Source: Impatiens glandulifera (Eukaryota; Streptophyta; Magnoliopsida; Ericales; Balsaminaceae). Taken from it: 64,000 nt of DNA. A program made the translations under genes and the position numbers. How positions within the stretch are numbered: position 1 is the first letter of the stretch; each line of letters begins with the position of its first letter. The notes beneath the pieces were generated by a model, which was not told the DNA's origin, did no database searches, and worked only from the letters and a program-made list of their open reading frames with translations. The DNA lies in the NCBI RefSeq assembly GCF_907164915.1, contig NC_061862.1:121733533-121797532 (forward strand), written 5' to 3'. Below, in pieces: positions 1 to 11,289 of this stretch.

Positions 1-837
1 CTCAGTTGAAGTTCTTTTTTATTATCAAACAACGTATTGACTTCTAATAGGGTTTCACTACTTAATGTTATCGCAAATAAGGGGTCTGTCGGTGATGTGT
101 CTGTCGTGTTTGTCGATGGTGTACTGATTGATGATCTTCTTACACTAGATGGTGTACCCATTGATGCTCTTGCACTAAATTGTGTATCAATTGATGCTCT
201 TGCACTAGTTGGTGTACCTATTGATGCTCTTCTTACAATAAATGGTGTAGGTATTGATGCTCTTGCACTAGATGGTGTAACAATTGATTCTCTTGCACTA
301 GATGGTGTAGGTATTGCACTTGTAGTAGCATGCGAGTCCTGAGTAAGTGGGATGTGAGGCAAAGAGTTTTCTCCTGCTTCATTTTGACTTTTAAAGACAT
401 CCGAGGGTACAACTTCTAGTACAATTTTTTGAGTAAGTGATGGTGGTAGTATACTTTCTTGAGTTGGGTATGTAAGTAGTGGCATCTTTTCTTTAGTAAA
501 TGATGACTTCTCTACTATAGAGACACATAATGGTGACACAATTCGACCCGAAATCAAGCTTGTTAAATATGTGCTCACATCCTCATCTTGATCAATAACA
601 ACAAGGGGAGAATTTGTGATATGTGGAATATCATACTTGACTTGTAGCACTAAATAGTATGTAGATTTTTGCACGTTAAGTCTATCATAGAGGATATCAA
701 CTAATTCGGCAAACATAGTATTTTGGGGGTAAATTCAATGTTTTAATTGAAGTGGCATTAAAATACATTATACTATCAGCATTAAATTTCCACTCTCCAT
801 TATAGAAAATGAATACTTCAGTTGCAACAAAAAACAT
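1..837 (-). pseudogene. MuDR-like transposase gene, N-terminal part, cut by window edge
   Basis: Read on the minus strand from the ATG at 837, the protein begins MFFVATEVFIFYNGEW, then has a stretch of the form AELVDILYDRLNVQ and a Ser/Thr-rich region of 10-residue repeats (TPSSARASI type, DNA repeat at about 110-320). It reaches LFDNKKELQ at the window edge. This order (a leading beta-grasp-like segment, a variable linker, then the FDNKKEL start of the Mutator DNA-binding domain) is known from plant MuDR-type proteins. The DDE catalytic part would lie left of position 1 and is not visible. One frame change in the CCCCCAAAA run near 730 separates the first 36 or so residues from the rest, so this copy is probably broken. 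Family call is by recognition, not by a search. Confidence 0.6.
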
Positions 838-898
838 AAATGAATGGATAAATAATACTATTGAAGTGAAGTGAAAAGGGAAGTCCTTCTAGTAAAAG

Positions 899-995
899 GA
901 AGGCTTCGCGTAATGGGAAAGACTTCGCGTAACAGTAAGGCCTTCGCGTAATGGGAAGGCCTTCGCGTAACGGGAAGGCCTTCGCGAAATGTGAA
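899..995. repeat. Five-copy 19-bp tandem repeat
   Basis: Five consecutive units of about 19 bp share the core CTTCGCGTAA, several with the palindrome GAAGGCCTTC. The array lies upstream of the MuDR-like ATG. Related TTCGCG words recur at about 2,952-2,985, on the far side of the LINE insertion, so the LINE may have split one locus. Confidence 0.85.
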
Positions 996-1199
996 GTCTC
1001 ATAAGATAAACAATAAACAACAACAATGCATGTGATTCAAAGATGTAGAAACTAAACAACAATAAATGTGTCTCATCAGATAAACGTACCATGTGGAATA
1101 GTGCTCGTGCTCGTCGTGCTCATTGTCCATCGTCGAATGTCGCTGCCACCGTCATCAAAGATTGCCGCCGCAGTTTAGGTTTTTTTTGGGGGAAAACGA

Positions 1200-2815
1200 C
1201 TTAGCGTCATTTCATTAAAAATTCCCAAGAACGAGAAAAAAACGAGTTTAAGAGATCATTTTAGACAAAACTAGAATAATTTTGAAGTCGTATTATTCTG
1301 AATAAAAGGGAAAACGTAAATGAACTATCTGATTACAATGTTTTTGTTTCTAATGATTTCAGTAAACGGTAAATTCCAATTCCTATTGATATTCCAATTC
1401 TGCTCCGTACTTAGAACTTTTCTCCACATTCCCGCAAGTGCGCCACAATCCGAGACTATGTGTCTCCATAATTCTTCAACACTTCTGCGGGTTCTATTAT
1501 AGACTCTTGCATTATGTTTCTAACAAATATTGTAACTACTACTCCAAAGCCACACTTGAATACGTTTGTTGCGAATCTGTTTCCTTTGGCCTTAAGTAGT
1601 GCTGCTTCATTGATTTCTTTTCATTCCTTCGGAAATCTGATAATCTCCAGGATTTTAAAAAACCTGTGCCAAATTTCCAATGTTATATTGCAGCTCTGAA
1701 ACAGGTGATCAATGGTTTTTTCACTTTCGTTGCATATAAGACAACTCACGTCCCAAATGCTCATATACTTGTTGATACGGTCACGAGTGATGAGTCTTTC
1801 CTAGAAGGAAAGCCATAGGATGAACTAGTGTCGAGGAATGATCTTGGTTGACCATACGAGAGGAGCCCATTCTACTTTTTGCGCTTTTTATTGGATTACC
1901 TTCCATATTCTCTTTGAGACCAGCTTCACATTGTCTTCTGCATTCCATTCATGAACGCCAGATCTGTCTCGAAGTTGTATGTTACTTATGTGATCTAGTA
2001 TCCTCAATTCTTCTAGATTTCTTCTCAAAAGCGAGTTCTAGTCCCCGTCTTTTACGTCTTTGATTTTTTCCATTGTGTAGTCTCTTTTGATACGTGTATT
2101 TTTCAACTCCTCTTTGTGAATGATTGGTTGGTTTTCGAACCAAGGATCACGCCAGAACAGAGTGTCTTTCCCGTCCCCTAGACGAATGTCGTAAAGGTCT
2201 TCAATATCACTTCTCATTTTAAGAATTTTCTTTAGTGACTAGCTCATACCTTCATTGATTTTACACGTCCAGATACTAGTTTCCTGTTTCAAAAAATCGC
2301 GTGTGTACCCATTTGATCCATAATGATTCCTGATTGCGTTCCAATTCCCATAGATGCTTGAAGGTTAGAGCCTTGTTCCACTCGACGCAGTTCTTCAAGC
2401 CAGTGCCTCCCTTCTCTTTTGGCTTATAGAAAACAATTAATTTTATTTTATTTCCTCCTCTCCCGCTACTGCCCCAGATAAAGTTCATCATTAGCGTGTT
2501 TAGCTCCTTCATTACCTTCTTCGAAATGACCATATGTTGTGCCCATTATCCAATTATGCCCATGACTAAGGTTTTGATAAGCTTTATCCTCCCTACATAA
2601 GAAAGTTTCTTCTCCACCCAACCAGATATCATGTTTTTTACCTTTTCAATCAGCGGCTTACAGTGTGAGATCTTGATCTGTTTCGCGGTTAACGGAATCC
2701 CCAAGTACCTTATGGGAAAGCTACCTTCCGCAATGTCCATGATATTGAATATGTCCTTCTTTGTTTCGTCCTTCACTCCTCCATAAAATGACACACATTT
2801 TCTTTCATTATTAGT
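1200..2815 (-). mobile_element. 5'-truncated L1-type LINE, 3' part of reverse-transcriptase ORF
   Basis: On the minus strand the end of a plant L1-like ORF2 can be followed through several frames. At 2,816-2,546 it has CVSFYGGVK, then FPIRYLGIPL, then LSYVGRIKLI, which are the post-RT thumb/connection motifs. At 2,533-2,276 it has MNFIWGSSG and KPKEKGGTGLKN. At about 1,840-1,670 it has the zf-RVT zinc-binding stretch CLICNESEKTIDHLF followed by a Cys. Stops and frame changes (for example near 2,546 and 2,276) show it is dead. The catalytic RT motifs and endonuclease are missing, which fits the usual 5' truncation of LINE copies. The 3' limit is uncertain; a T-run at about 1,171-1,178 (an A-run on the minus strand) may be its tail. 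Confidence 0.85.
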
Positions 2816-3198
2816 AAGACTTGTAACGCGTTTAGGGTTAGAGAGAAGGAGGAGAAGAACGAGAATAGAGAGAATGAGAAGAAATGAAATGAAAAACATA
2901 TGTCGAAGTTATATTAAATAGGAAGGTATTCTGGACTTTTCACACTTTTCTACTTCGCGAAACGTGAAGGGCTTTCGCGTTACGCGATGAGGGTATTTTC
3001 GTCATTTAAAAAATCAGAAGAAAGAAAATATTTTGATAAGTACTAACTTTGTTGGTAAATTTTTTAAAGAATATTAAATTATTATAAATTAAAGTAATTT
3101 AAAATAAAATTTTAATATTTTAATTAATAAATAAAGTAATTTAATGAATAAAAAATAATAAAATAATTTTAATCTGAGTTATTTAAATAACTAAATAA

Positions 3199-3229
<31 letters not shown>

Positions 3230-4041
3230 ATAATATATACTCTAAGGATTTCTTTAATTTGATTTATTTGATATTATTTATAATTAAATTATTATTTATT
3301 TATAAAATATTAAAATCATTAACAAAAACATTAAAACTAATATTAAGATTTTGATAATTTTATTTTATTAATAATTAAATCATTCAATTTTACATCAAAT
3401 AACATATTATTTTTTTCAAATAACTAAATCAAACAAGGCCTACGTCCCCATCTGAATTTTTTTATAGAAAAGTTAATTTTTTTTTTTTGTTAAATAGATA
3501 AAAAATTGAAAAGTTCTTTAGTGGTTGTTTGAAGTATTATTTTCTTTTAGATATTTTTTTGTTAAATTATTTTTAACTATACAATTAAAATATTTTGTAT
3601 TGAATATATTAAAATATTATTAATTCATAATTTAAATGACAATGTTATAATAAGTATTCAAATAATTAAAAAAATTGATATTGAATAATTTAAATTTATA
3701 TTAAAATTAAAATAATATTTTTTTTAATTAATAATTTGAATGATAATGGTACAATAAGATTTGGATTAAATCTAAATAATTTTTAATCAATCAATCCCTA
3801 ACAACTTTGAATTATTTGTATCCAAATATTTTCTTATAATTGTTATAATTATTTATATAATATAAGTTAGTAATATAAGTTACAGTATTTATCAATGAAT
3901 CTATTTTTGTAGAGAATTGTCACAACCTATCTATAAAATAAAGCATCAAGAACTTATATGTCCTTATTTTTATGTTGTTTATTTTCTCCTTTTTTCATTG
4001 TTTATTTTGCGTCGTAGTGGCGGTTTCTTATCTCGAGCGAA
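2816..4041. other. AT-rich spacer
   Basis: No gene seen. It contains TTCGCG words at 2,952-2,985 and a TA-rich run at about 3,199-3,240. The rest is low-complexity A/T sequence. Confidence 0.6.
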
Positions 4042-4158
4042 ATGATCGATCTAGATGCTCTTAAAGATGAATTTGCAATTCTCATACTCCAATTTCTAGT
4101 TGAAGAGGGACTTATGGAAACTGTCCACATGTTAGAAATCTTTCAATTTTCGTTATAG
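4042..4158 (+). pseudogene. LisH-motif fragment resembling the N-terminus of TOPLESS-type corepressors
   Basis: A 38-codon ORF starts at ATG 4,042 and ends at TAG 4,156. It contains EFAILILQFLVEEG followed by METVHMLE. TOPLESS/TPR corepressors begin with a LisH dimerisation helix pair of very similar pattern (leucine-rich LILQFL, acidic EE, then ETVHKLE). In those genes this segment is close to the end of the first coding exon, so this may be a captured or duplicated first exon that reads into former intron. No CTLH domain, WD40 repeats or later exons are visible downstream. The fragment is too short to act as a corepressor. The similarity rests on about 25 residues and could be chance; a protein search would settle it. 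Confidence 0.45.
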
Positions 4159-4282
4159 TCGATGCTCTAATTTGTTTCGTTTCACCTTCCGCCACCATCG
4201 AATTGTGTTAGAAATCTTTCAATTTTCGTTATAGTCGATGCTCTAATTTGTTTCGTTTCACCTTCCGCCACCATCGAATTTT
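4131..4282. repeat. 76-bp perfect tandem duplication
   Basis: The segment starting GTTAGAAATCTTTC at 4,131 repeats at 4,207 with almost no differences. The first copy overlaps the last codons and stop of the LisH-like ORF, so the duplication is younger than the fragment. Confidence 0.9.
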
Positions 4283-4967
4283 GTCAATCAATTTTTTGTT
4301 TTAACCGATATTCTAGTCCATACTTTATAATCTCACTCAATCGACGAGCACAACATTCACTATTAACCAAATAGATTTACCTTTAAATAAAAAATAAGGT
4401 AAGTTTCAATTATTAATTTATCTATTTATTTAACTATAAATAGATCATATATAAATATGCATCTCTCAATCTTTATAGATCCTTTGCTATATATGATTAA
4501 TGTATAGCAGTTGCCAGATAAGTTCTCTTCAGATTTATATTGAGTTTTTATTTGTGATCGGTTTAAATGTTTATTAACAAAAGTTTTTATCGATATAAAC
4601 ACGGCGTCAGACAAAAAAATTTATCTGTTAATTTTGATCTAACATAAATAACTATGTTTTTCTAGAAAAACGATTACAGCTATTTTATTAAAATTCCAAA
4701 AGTGTGAGGATTAAAAATCAAAAGCTAGAGAAATCCTAGTTATGATTAAGGATGAGAATCAAAAGACCCTAAAATAACTGATTAGTAGCGTTCATACATT
4801 CTAAAGAAAAAAAAGATTACAAACAGAAAAGACTATATTCAAACTTAACCATCTCAGTCTGACATTTTTACATGTCATCCGTTTTCATTGAGAGGCATCC
4901 TTCCCATTTCTCTAATGATGAAAGAAGATTGTATTGAAAAGAATGATTAGTTTTGTTGTTTCTCATT
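4283..4967. other. Spacer without recognisable gene
   Basis: AT-rich single-copy-looking sequence. No domain, RNA gene or repeat recognised. Confidence 0.5.
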
Positions 4968-5440
4968 TTAAATTATCTCTTTGTTTGAGCCCGTTATGAT
5001 AATTTCAGGGTTATTACCTTTGTTGTCTTCAATTTGGATTTCTATGTTATTGTCATCCTTATCTTCGACTTTAGTTTCAGACTCCACATTGGTTTTGTAA
5101 TCTTCTTTATCGGCTTTAGAATTCTCTGTTTCAGCTGTAATTCTAAGTATCTTCCTATAAAGTTTCCTCAACGACAACTTGAGAGGTTCATCCATTTTCA
5201 TCATGATCCTTCGCATTACAGAAAATTTTCTTTCCTCCCCACCTTGATTCCCTTTACTTTATTTCTTCCACTATTTTCCTTTTCCCCATAATTTTTCTTA
5301 CTTTCTTCTACAATTGTTTGATCTTTGAGTTTAGCCTCCTCCGTTTCCTTCTTTTTCTTTTTAGCTTCTTTGGTTTTTCTACTATTCTTCTTTAGTTTTA
5401 TCACATTTATTGTGCAAGAAAGTGTACAAAAAGCACACAT
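4968..5440 (-). other. Unassigned Lys/Glu-rich coding-like fragment in two frames
   Basis: Two minus-strand reading frames abut at 5,216. The upstream one (5,440-5,216) is very rich in Lys and Glu (KKKKKETEEAK type). The downstream one (5,216-4,968) starts MRRIMMKMDEPLKLSL and becomes acidic. The charged composition and the join suggest one former charged, possibly coiled protein split by a frameshift. I recognise no family. Purine-rich DNA can give such composition by chance, so this is weak. Confidence 0.2.
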
Positions 5441-5756
5441 CTCTGGTTCCCATTCATAAGAGATATGACATTGTGCTTTCCTTTCTTATCAACAATTGTC
5501 ATTTTAATATGCAGAACAATCATAGAATACACTTAAATGAAAGTCTAGCAAAAGACAAGTGCTCTCCTCCTTCAGTTATTGGTTCCATATATAATGGTTT
5601 CCTAATTGTACATGTAAAATGACTAATTACTTCAGCATTGTACATGTTGGCTGAAATGTTCTATAACTTGAACCAAATCTGGGTTGTTTCCTTTGGTATA
5701 CTCTATAGGTTCATCTCTTCTGACCAATTTTCTAGCTTCATACAATTTGATCCAAT
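5441..5756. other. Spacer
   Basis: Moderate-GC sequence next to the charged ORFs. No gene identified. Confidence 0.4.
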
Positions 5757-5764
5757 ATAAGTAT

Positions 5765-6316
5765 TAGGGGTGACAAAAAAATTCGATCCGAAAGATCCGA
5801 TTCGACGATCCAATCCGAAAAAATACGAATCCAATGGATCGAATTCGGATATCGATCCGGTCCGATATTTTTACAGGATTTCTGGATCGGATACGAATCG
5901 GGCAAAAAAAATTCGGATATCTGAAGCCGATCCGATGAGTTTTTTAAAATTTAAAAATAAAATAACATATTTATAAAAATTACAAAAAAACTAAAGGCCT
6001 AAACAATAATTAGTCTATTTTTATTACTTTTCTGAAATAATATTTTGGTGATTTTCAACAAACAAAATCCGTCATCTGTTTACCCAAACATATTTTTTAT
6101 TAAATAATTAATTATTAAACAAAAAATTAGAAATATGAAAAAAATTGGATTGGTAGGTATCCGTCTGACCGATCCAATCCAATCCAGTATTTTTGGATCT
6201 GATAGTGTTCGGATATCGGGTAGGATACGGATCACAATTTTTTTTTTGTAAAAATAGAGGCAAATATCCGATCCGAAAACTATATCGGATCGGATCAGTG
6301 GGTTTGTCCACCCCTA
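5765..6316. mobile_element. Complete non-autonomous hAT element (552 bp)
   Basis: The element begins TAGGGGTGACAAA and ends with the inverted match TTTGTCCACCCCTA. It is flanked by an exact 8-bp duplication ATAAGTAT (5,757-5,764 and 6,317-6,324). TAGGGGTG-type ends and 8-bp target duplications are typical of the hAT superfamily. Both subterminal regions are packed with GATCCG / CGGAT words (about 5,785-5,935 and 6,165-6,300), likely transposase-binding repeats. The middle is AT-rich and non-coding. A second member starts at 63,762. Confidence 0.88.
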
Positions 6317-6324
6317 ATAAGTAT

Positions 6325-7166
6325 GCCCTTTGTCCATGATTTTTTTAAATTTGAGCCTTTTTTGAACTGTAAAAGGAAGTTTGAATTCAATACATTTTAT
6401 TTGGGCTTGAGAAAGATTCATATGTATATTTCAATATGTATATTTCAACATGAAGTATTTTGAGGATAAAGTGTTGGGTGGTGAATGAGTATATATATAT
6501 AAGAATTGATGATAATAGATACCTACGAAGATGTACTTTAACATCAGAAAACGAAAAGAACATGAAGCTTTAGATATGTATTTCAATCAAATTTATAATA
6601 TGTTTTTGATCCATGTAGATCTAGTTATTATTAATTATATTATATTTTTTATTATTAATTTTATTTTGTTAATACAATTTATGTTGCAAACAAGATTAGC
6701 AAACTACAATGGTTATACTAATGAATGTACTGAAAATGTTCTATCGTGTAATGTTGAAAAACATGAAACTTAAGTTTAAAAATATTATTGCCAATGATTT
6801 TCAAATTATATAATTTTCACCGATCATAAAATAATAATACATACATCGACTAATAGTTTTTGCGAAACTCTCCATATTCCTTAATAAGAGATCAAGAGTG
6901 TCTTCCTTGTTATTCTTTCTTGATGGAATTTGTTATCTTATAGATTGTGAACCTTCCATAAATACTTAACAAACACAGTCCATCAAAGTATTTGTCAGGT
7001 CAGGTTTTAATTTTAATTAAAAAAATTCATAACATTAATGACCCAAACCATATAACTTATTTATTTTATTATATTAAACTTAAATGGGTATTAGGCTTAC
7101 ATATAATTGAAGATTTATATAAGCAAATCACACCTCTTATAACTCTATTTAGTTTTAGGTATATAT
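6325..7166. other. AT-rich spacer
   Basis: No gene recognised. A hydrophobic 80-codon ORF at 6,531-6,773 has no family features and is probably chance. Confidence 0.5.
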
Positions 7167-7177
7167 AAATTCATTGT

Positions 7178-7380
7178 CATCCCCTCTTCTAGCCTAGTGG
7201 CAACAAGAGGTGGATATCCCCCAGACCTCCATGATGTCCTGGGTTCGAGCCCGTCAGGCGGCAAGTTTTGCTCCTGGTTAATTGGTTAAGTATGTTTGCG
7301 GGCTATGTACTTAACCCGCGGGGATTAGTCGCACTCCATAGGAGTAGCGGAACCCAGCGTTCTCAAAAAAAAAAAAAAAA
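7178..7380 (+). mobile_element. Complete tRNA-derived SINE
   Basis: About 200 bp with internal RNA polymerase III promoter boxes: box A TAGCCTAGTGG at 7,190-7,200 and box B GGTTCGAGCC at 7,242-7,251. The tRNA-unrelated body ends in a poly-A tract (about 7,365-7,380). It is bounded by an exact 11-bp duplication AAATTCATTGT (7,167-7,177 and 7,381-7,391), the mark of LINE-driven insertion. Box spacing, length and A-tail all fit plant SINEs. The perfect duplication suggests a fairly recent insertion. I cannot name the SINE family. Confidence 0.92.
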
Positions 7381-7540
7381 AAATTCATTGTTTCATTTCA
7401 ATTTTACAAATAATTTTTTTAAAAGGTATAAATTAAATTGTCTTACAATTATGTATACCTAACAATTTTAAGTGCATAAAACTGTCTTCTCCGTACATAT
7501 AAAGTGACAACCAAAAAAAAATGTATCCTCATTACATTAT

Positions 7541-8400
7541 GGCCATGTTATGTTTGATTGAGGGTACAAAGAGGTACTATACTATTGATATAGTATAAAC
7601 TATACCAATAGTGTTTTAATATGGTGTTTTTTTTACATTTTTACTATTGGTATTAATTTATACCCCTATATAATTTATACTTCATATTTGGTATAAAATA
7701 GTAACTAGTCCCCCATAGGTACAACACTATTCTTATATATATCATATAATTTTTAATTTCTCATTATACTTTTTATTAATATTATATAATTGTTATTATA
7801 TAATATATTAAATATATTTTATTAAATTTTAATATTTTATTATATATAATCATTTTTAATATAAATATTTTTAAAATTGTTCAATATTTTAATTAAAAAA
7901 TATTTATTTATTTTTACAAAAATAATTTTATTAATTATTATTTTATATATTTACTTATATTATAAATAATATTTTTATTTATATTTATTTTATTACAATT
8001 ATTAATCATATTTAAATTAAATAAACATAATTTTATATTATAATTAATTTTTTAAATTTTAATTAAAATTATATTAATTATTAAATAATAACGATACAAT
8101 ACCTTATAATAATAATAAACAATATTATTTATAATTTAAATAAATATAAATAAATATAAATAATAATATTAATAATAATAATTTTAAATTATTTATACAA
8201 GTTATACTACATTTTTATAATATATACCAAACACAAAATTATAAACCATATACAACTTATACCATTTCTTATAATTCATACCAAACAACAATAACATATA
8301 CAACTTATACTACCCTATATTATTTATACCTCGTTACAATTTATATCCCTATACAACTTATACCTTATATAAATTGTATACCTATAAGTACTACAAGTAA
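7541..8400. repeat. AT-rich element of the TTTGGT/TATACC family
   Basis: A long A/T-rich stretch whose ends are full of TATACC, ACCAAACA and CAACTTATACC words. The right side (8,200-8,395) read in reverse closely resembles the left side of a region at 49,797-50,000 (GTGTTTGG, GTATAAGTT words). No coding capacity. Likely a large non-autonomous DNA element; exact ends and target duplication are not resolved. Confidence 0.4.
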
Positions 8401-10430
8401 CCCAAATTTTCAAGTATAAATATTTGTCTTTTAAGTATATATAAGGTATCAATTTTCTTCTTATTAATGTTAAATATATATATATATATAAATATATATT
8501 TGATTTCTTTTAAATAACAAAACAATAAATTGACTTGAAAAAAACTAATTTTCAAACTTAGAAAATCATCCATTATGATATGTTTAGATATGTGGAATTA
8601 TAATTTAAATTCTAAATCCATAAGAATTGACATTAAATTATAATTTAATTCTTATATTTGTGAAAATTATAAAATTATAATTTAATGTTAATTCTTATAT
8701 TTGAAAAAAAAAATAATATAATAAAAATAATTTTAATATATATTATATATTTTATTGAAATATTGGTTTGACACAACAAATTATAATAGTTCAAGTGTCA
8801 AAAGATTTTTTTAGTTTAATGTTTTTAAAAAAAATATAAGTTTAACATGTTAACTTTGTAGATTAAAAAAAATATTAGTTTGATATTTAATTTCTTAAAT
8901 TTAAAATTAAAATATTAGTTCAATTCTGAGTTAAAAAAAATTAGAATTGAGAACTATAAAATTACACTAAAATAAATTTTATTAGAATTAAATTTTAATT
9001 ATAATTCTTAATATTAAAGGATATACCAAACTTTTTCAATTTTTCATATTAATTCTATGTTTGTAAGGAAAATGAGTATTTATATGAGTATAGAGATGGC
9101 TTGTTCTGTTTTCTTTTTTTTATATAATATACAGAGAAATAAATGATGATTTTAAAGTATTTATAATTATTTTTTTGTAAAATGACTTAAAAGTATAATA
9201 TATATACACAAAATAATAATTTTAAATATAAAATATTTAATATTTTATTAAATAAATAAATATTTTTTTATGGATGAGAAGATAGTATAATAATGTTAAT
9301 TTCTTGGATATAACCCTACAAAATTCATTTTGCTGTAATATATAAATATAAAAAGAATGATTAGGAGACAAAATAATATAATTTTTTTTCTCACTCTTTT
9401 TATTTTCCCTAATCAATAAAGTGTGCCACTTCCTTCCTTTGCTTATTTATATATTATTTCTTAATTAATAATTTATTTATATTAAAATAAAATTTAATAT
9501 ATAATAAAATAAATATTAAAAAACTATATATAGATTAATATTAACTTTTATTAAAATAAAATAATTACATAATTTAATTTATACTGTTTATAATTTTATT
9601 CTCTATCATTTTATTGTCATTACATTCTTAATTAATGCCATCTATTATATCAATAAAAATATAATTTTATGGCTGATGTGTTTATATACGGTAAGTTTAA
9701 TAAATTTTTTTATAAATATTTAATTTAGACTAGATATATTTATAAATTAATTATTATTTGTTATTCAAATATATTAATATTATTTTTTAATATAATTAAT
9801 TATTTTTTAAAATTAATTAAAATTTAAATGTTATATTAGATAATATAGTATATTATAATTGAATTTATATATGTTTTAATGTTTATTGAAGGTAATTAAT
9901 AATTAATTAAAATGTAATTAAATAAATTATATATATATATATATATATATTAAAATGAAATTTTATTAATATAAAATAAAATATTTAAGAAGAAATTAAT
10001 TTTGATATTTATAAGGATAAAATTATTGATTAAATCTGTGATATGATATTTTGGTTTTTGAATAATAATTTGGTAAATTTTCAATAATTAATTAGATTAA
10101 AAATGAATTAATATTTTTTTTTTGTTTAAAAATAGAATTGGATTTTGTAATTAGTTATACAATTTGAATCGACACATCATAGGTGCTATCCGGGACCATA
10201 TCCATATATAAGGAGTTTAGCCTCTCTGTGTAACTCCAAACCTAAACCTAAATTTTGGCCCAAATCCATATATAACCTGTATGCGTTCCTCTAAATCTAA
10301 ATCTAGCTCTTGCTCCTCAAACTCCTGTTTTTCCCTTCCATTTCCGGCTCCGGTCCCGCTTTAGTTCCGCTTCTGCTCTTGCTCGAGTTTTGGCTCCTGT
10401 TTGGATTCCGGCTCCCGTTTCTGCTCCCGC
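8401..10430. other. Very AT-rich spacer
   Basis: Low-complexity A/T sequence with TA runs near 8,467 and 9,924-9,951. A less AT-rich patch starts at 10,190, but nothing coding is recognised. Confidence 0.5.
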
Positions 10431-10478
10431 TCTGGTTAGGGCTCTGGTTAGGGCTCTGGTTAGGGCTCTGGTTGTTAC
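10431..10478. repeat. 12-bp tandem repeat TCTGGTTAGGGC
   Basis: Three perfect units plus a partial fourth, inside a C/T-rich patch (10,300-10,480). ORFs on both strands here are by-products of the repeat. Confidence 0.8.
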
Positions 10479-10619
10479 TGTCCCGGTTAAGACTATGACT
10501 AATAATATGGCCTTGGAACAACAAAGAACGATGCTTCTCGTCTGTTGTTCTTGGTTCTTCACGTACTATTGTCACCACCTCCTCAATCCAATCAGGGTAA
10601 CATATTTTAAGTCGGGTTA

Positions 10620-11247
10620 ATGATATAATTCATAAATTTAATTAAAATTTTCTTAAATCTTTTGGTATGCATTGTCCACTAATGTTTTTATTTTGTTTAT
10701 TTTTAATTAAAATACTCTCATTTTTCATTATTTCATTAATTTTTTCAGAAAAAAATAATATTTTAGTTATAGAGACTGACCTTCATTACAGCATCATTCA
10801 GTTTGAAAAGAAGTTCAAGTTGGTGAATTAACAATATCAAGTTAGTATATATTGTCTAGAGAATGAAAAGACAGAGCTTACCTATCATAACTAGATAAAA
10901 TTATAAAATAAAAATAAATAAGACATAAATAAAAAATAAATTTTATAAAATTATCTTATTCATAAATAATTATAAAAAAAACAATTAAAAGTACTTAAAA
11001 ATATTAAGTATACCTTAAAATTTATCTTTCATATTTTCAAAAAATAATTAAAATGTTAACATAATTTTCAAAATCATAATATACTTTCATTTAAGACATT
11101 TTTAGTGTGAATTAATAATTGATGTCTTAACATGACTTTTAACACTTGAGCTAACATAATTAGTTTAGTTAGGTAATTTTTTTTTTTAAGAATAAAATAA
11201 CATATTTTTAAATATAAAAATAATTATTATTCTTTAAATATTCAAAC

Positions 11248-11289
<42 letters not shown>

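Noticed and set aside
37..342. Plus-strand ORF with GVPIDALAL repeats
   Set aside because: It is the complement of the minus-strand MuDR-like Ser/Thr-rich linker; the minus frame continues into a recognisable FDNKKEL motif, the plus frame does not.
899..995. CRISPR-like regular repeats
   Set aside because: Units are 19 bp with no unique spacers, in a plant genome context; a simple tandem repeat.
5034..5291. Plus-strand hydrophobic ORF
   Set aside because: Complement of the Lys/Glu-rich minus-strand frames; Phe/Leu-rich composition is expected from purine-rich opposite DNA.
10303..10578. Overlapping ORFs on both strands with NQSP or LWLG repeats
   Set aside because: They arise from the 12-bp tandem repeat and a C/T-rich patch; no exon context or domain.
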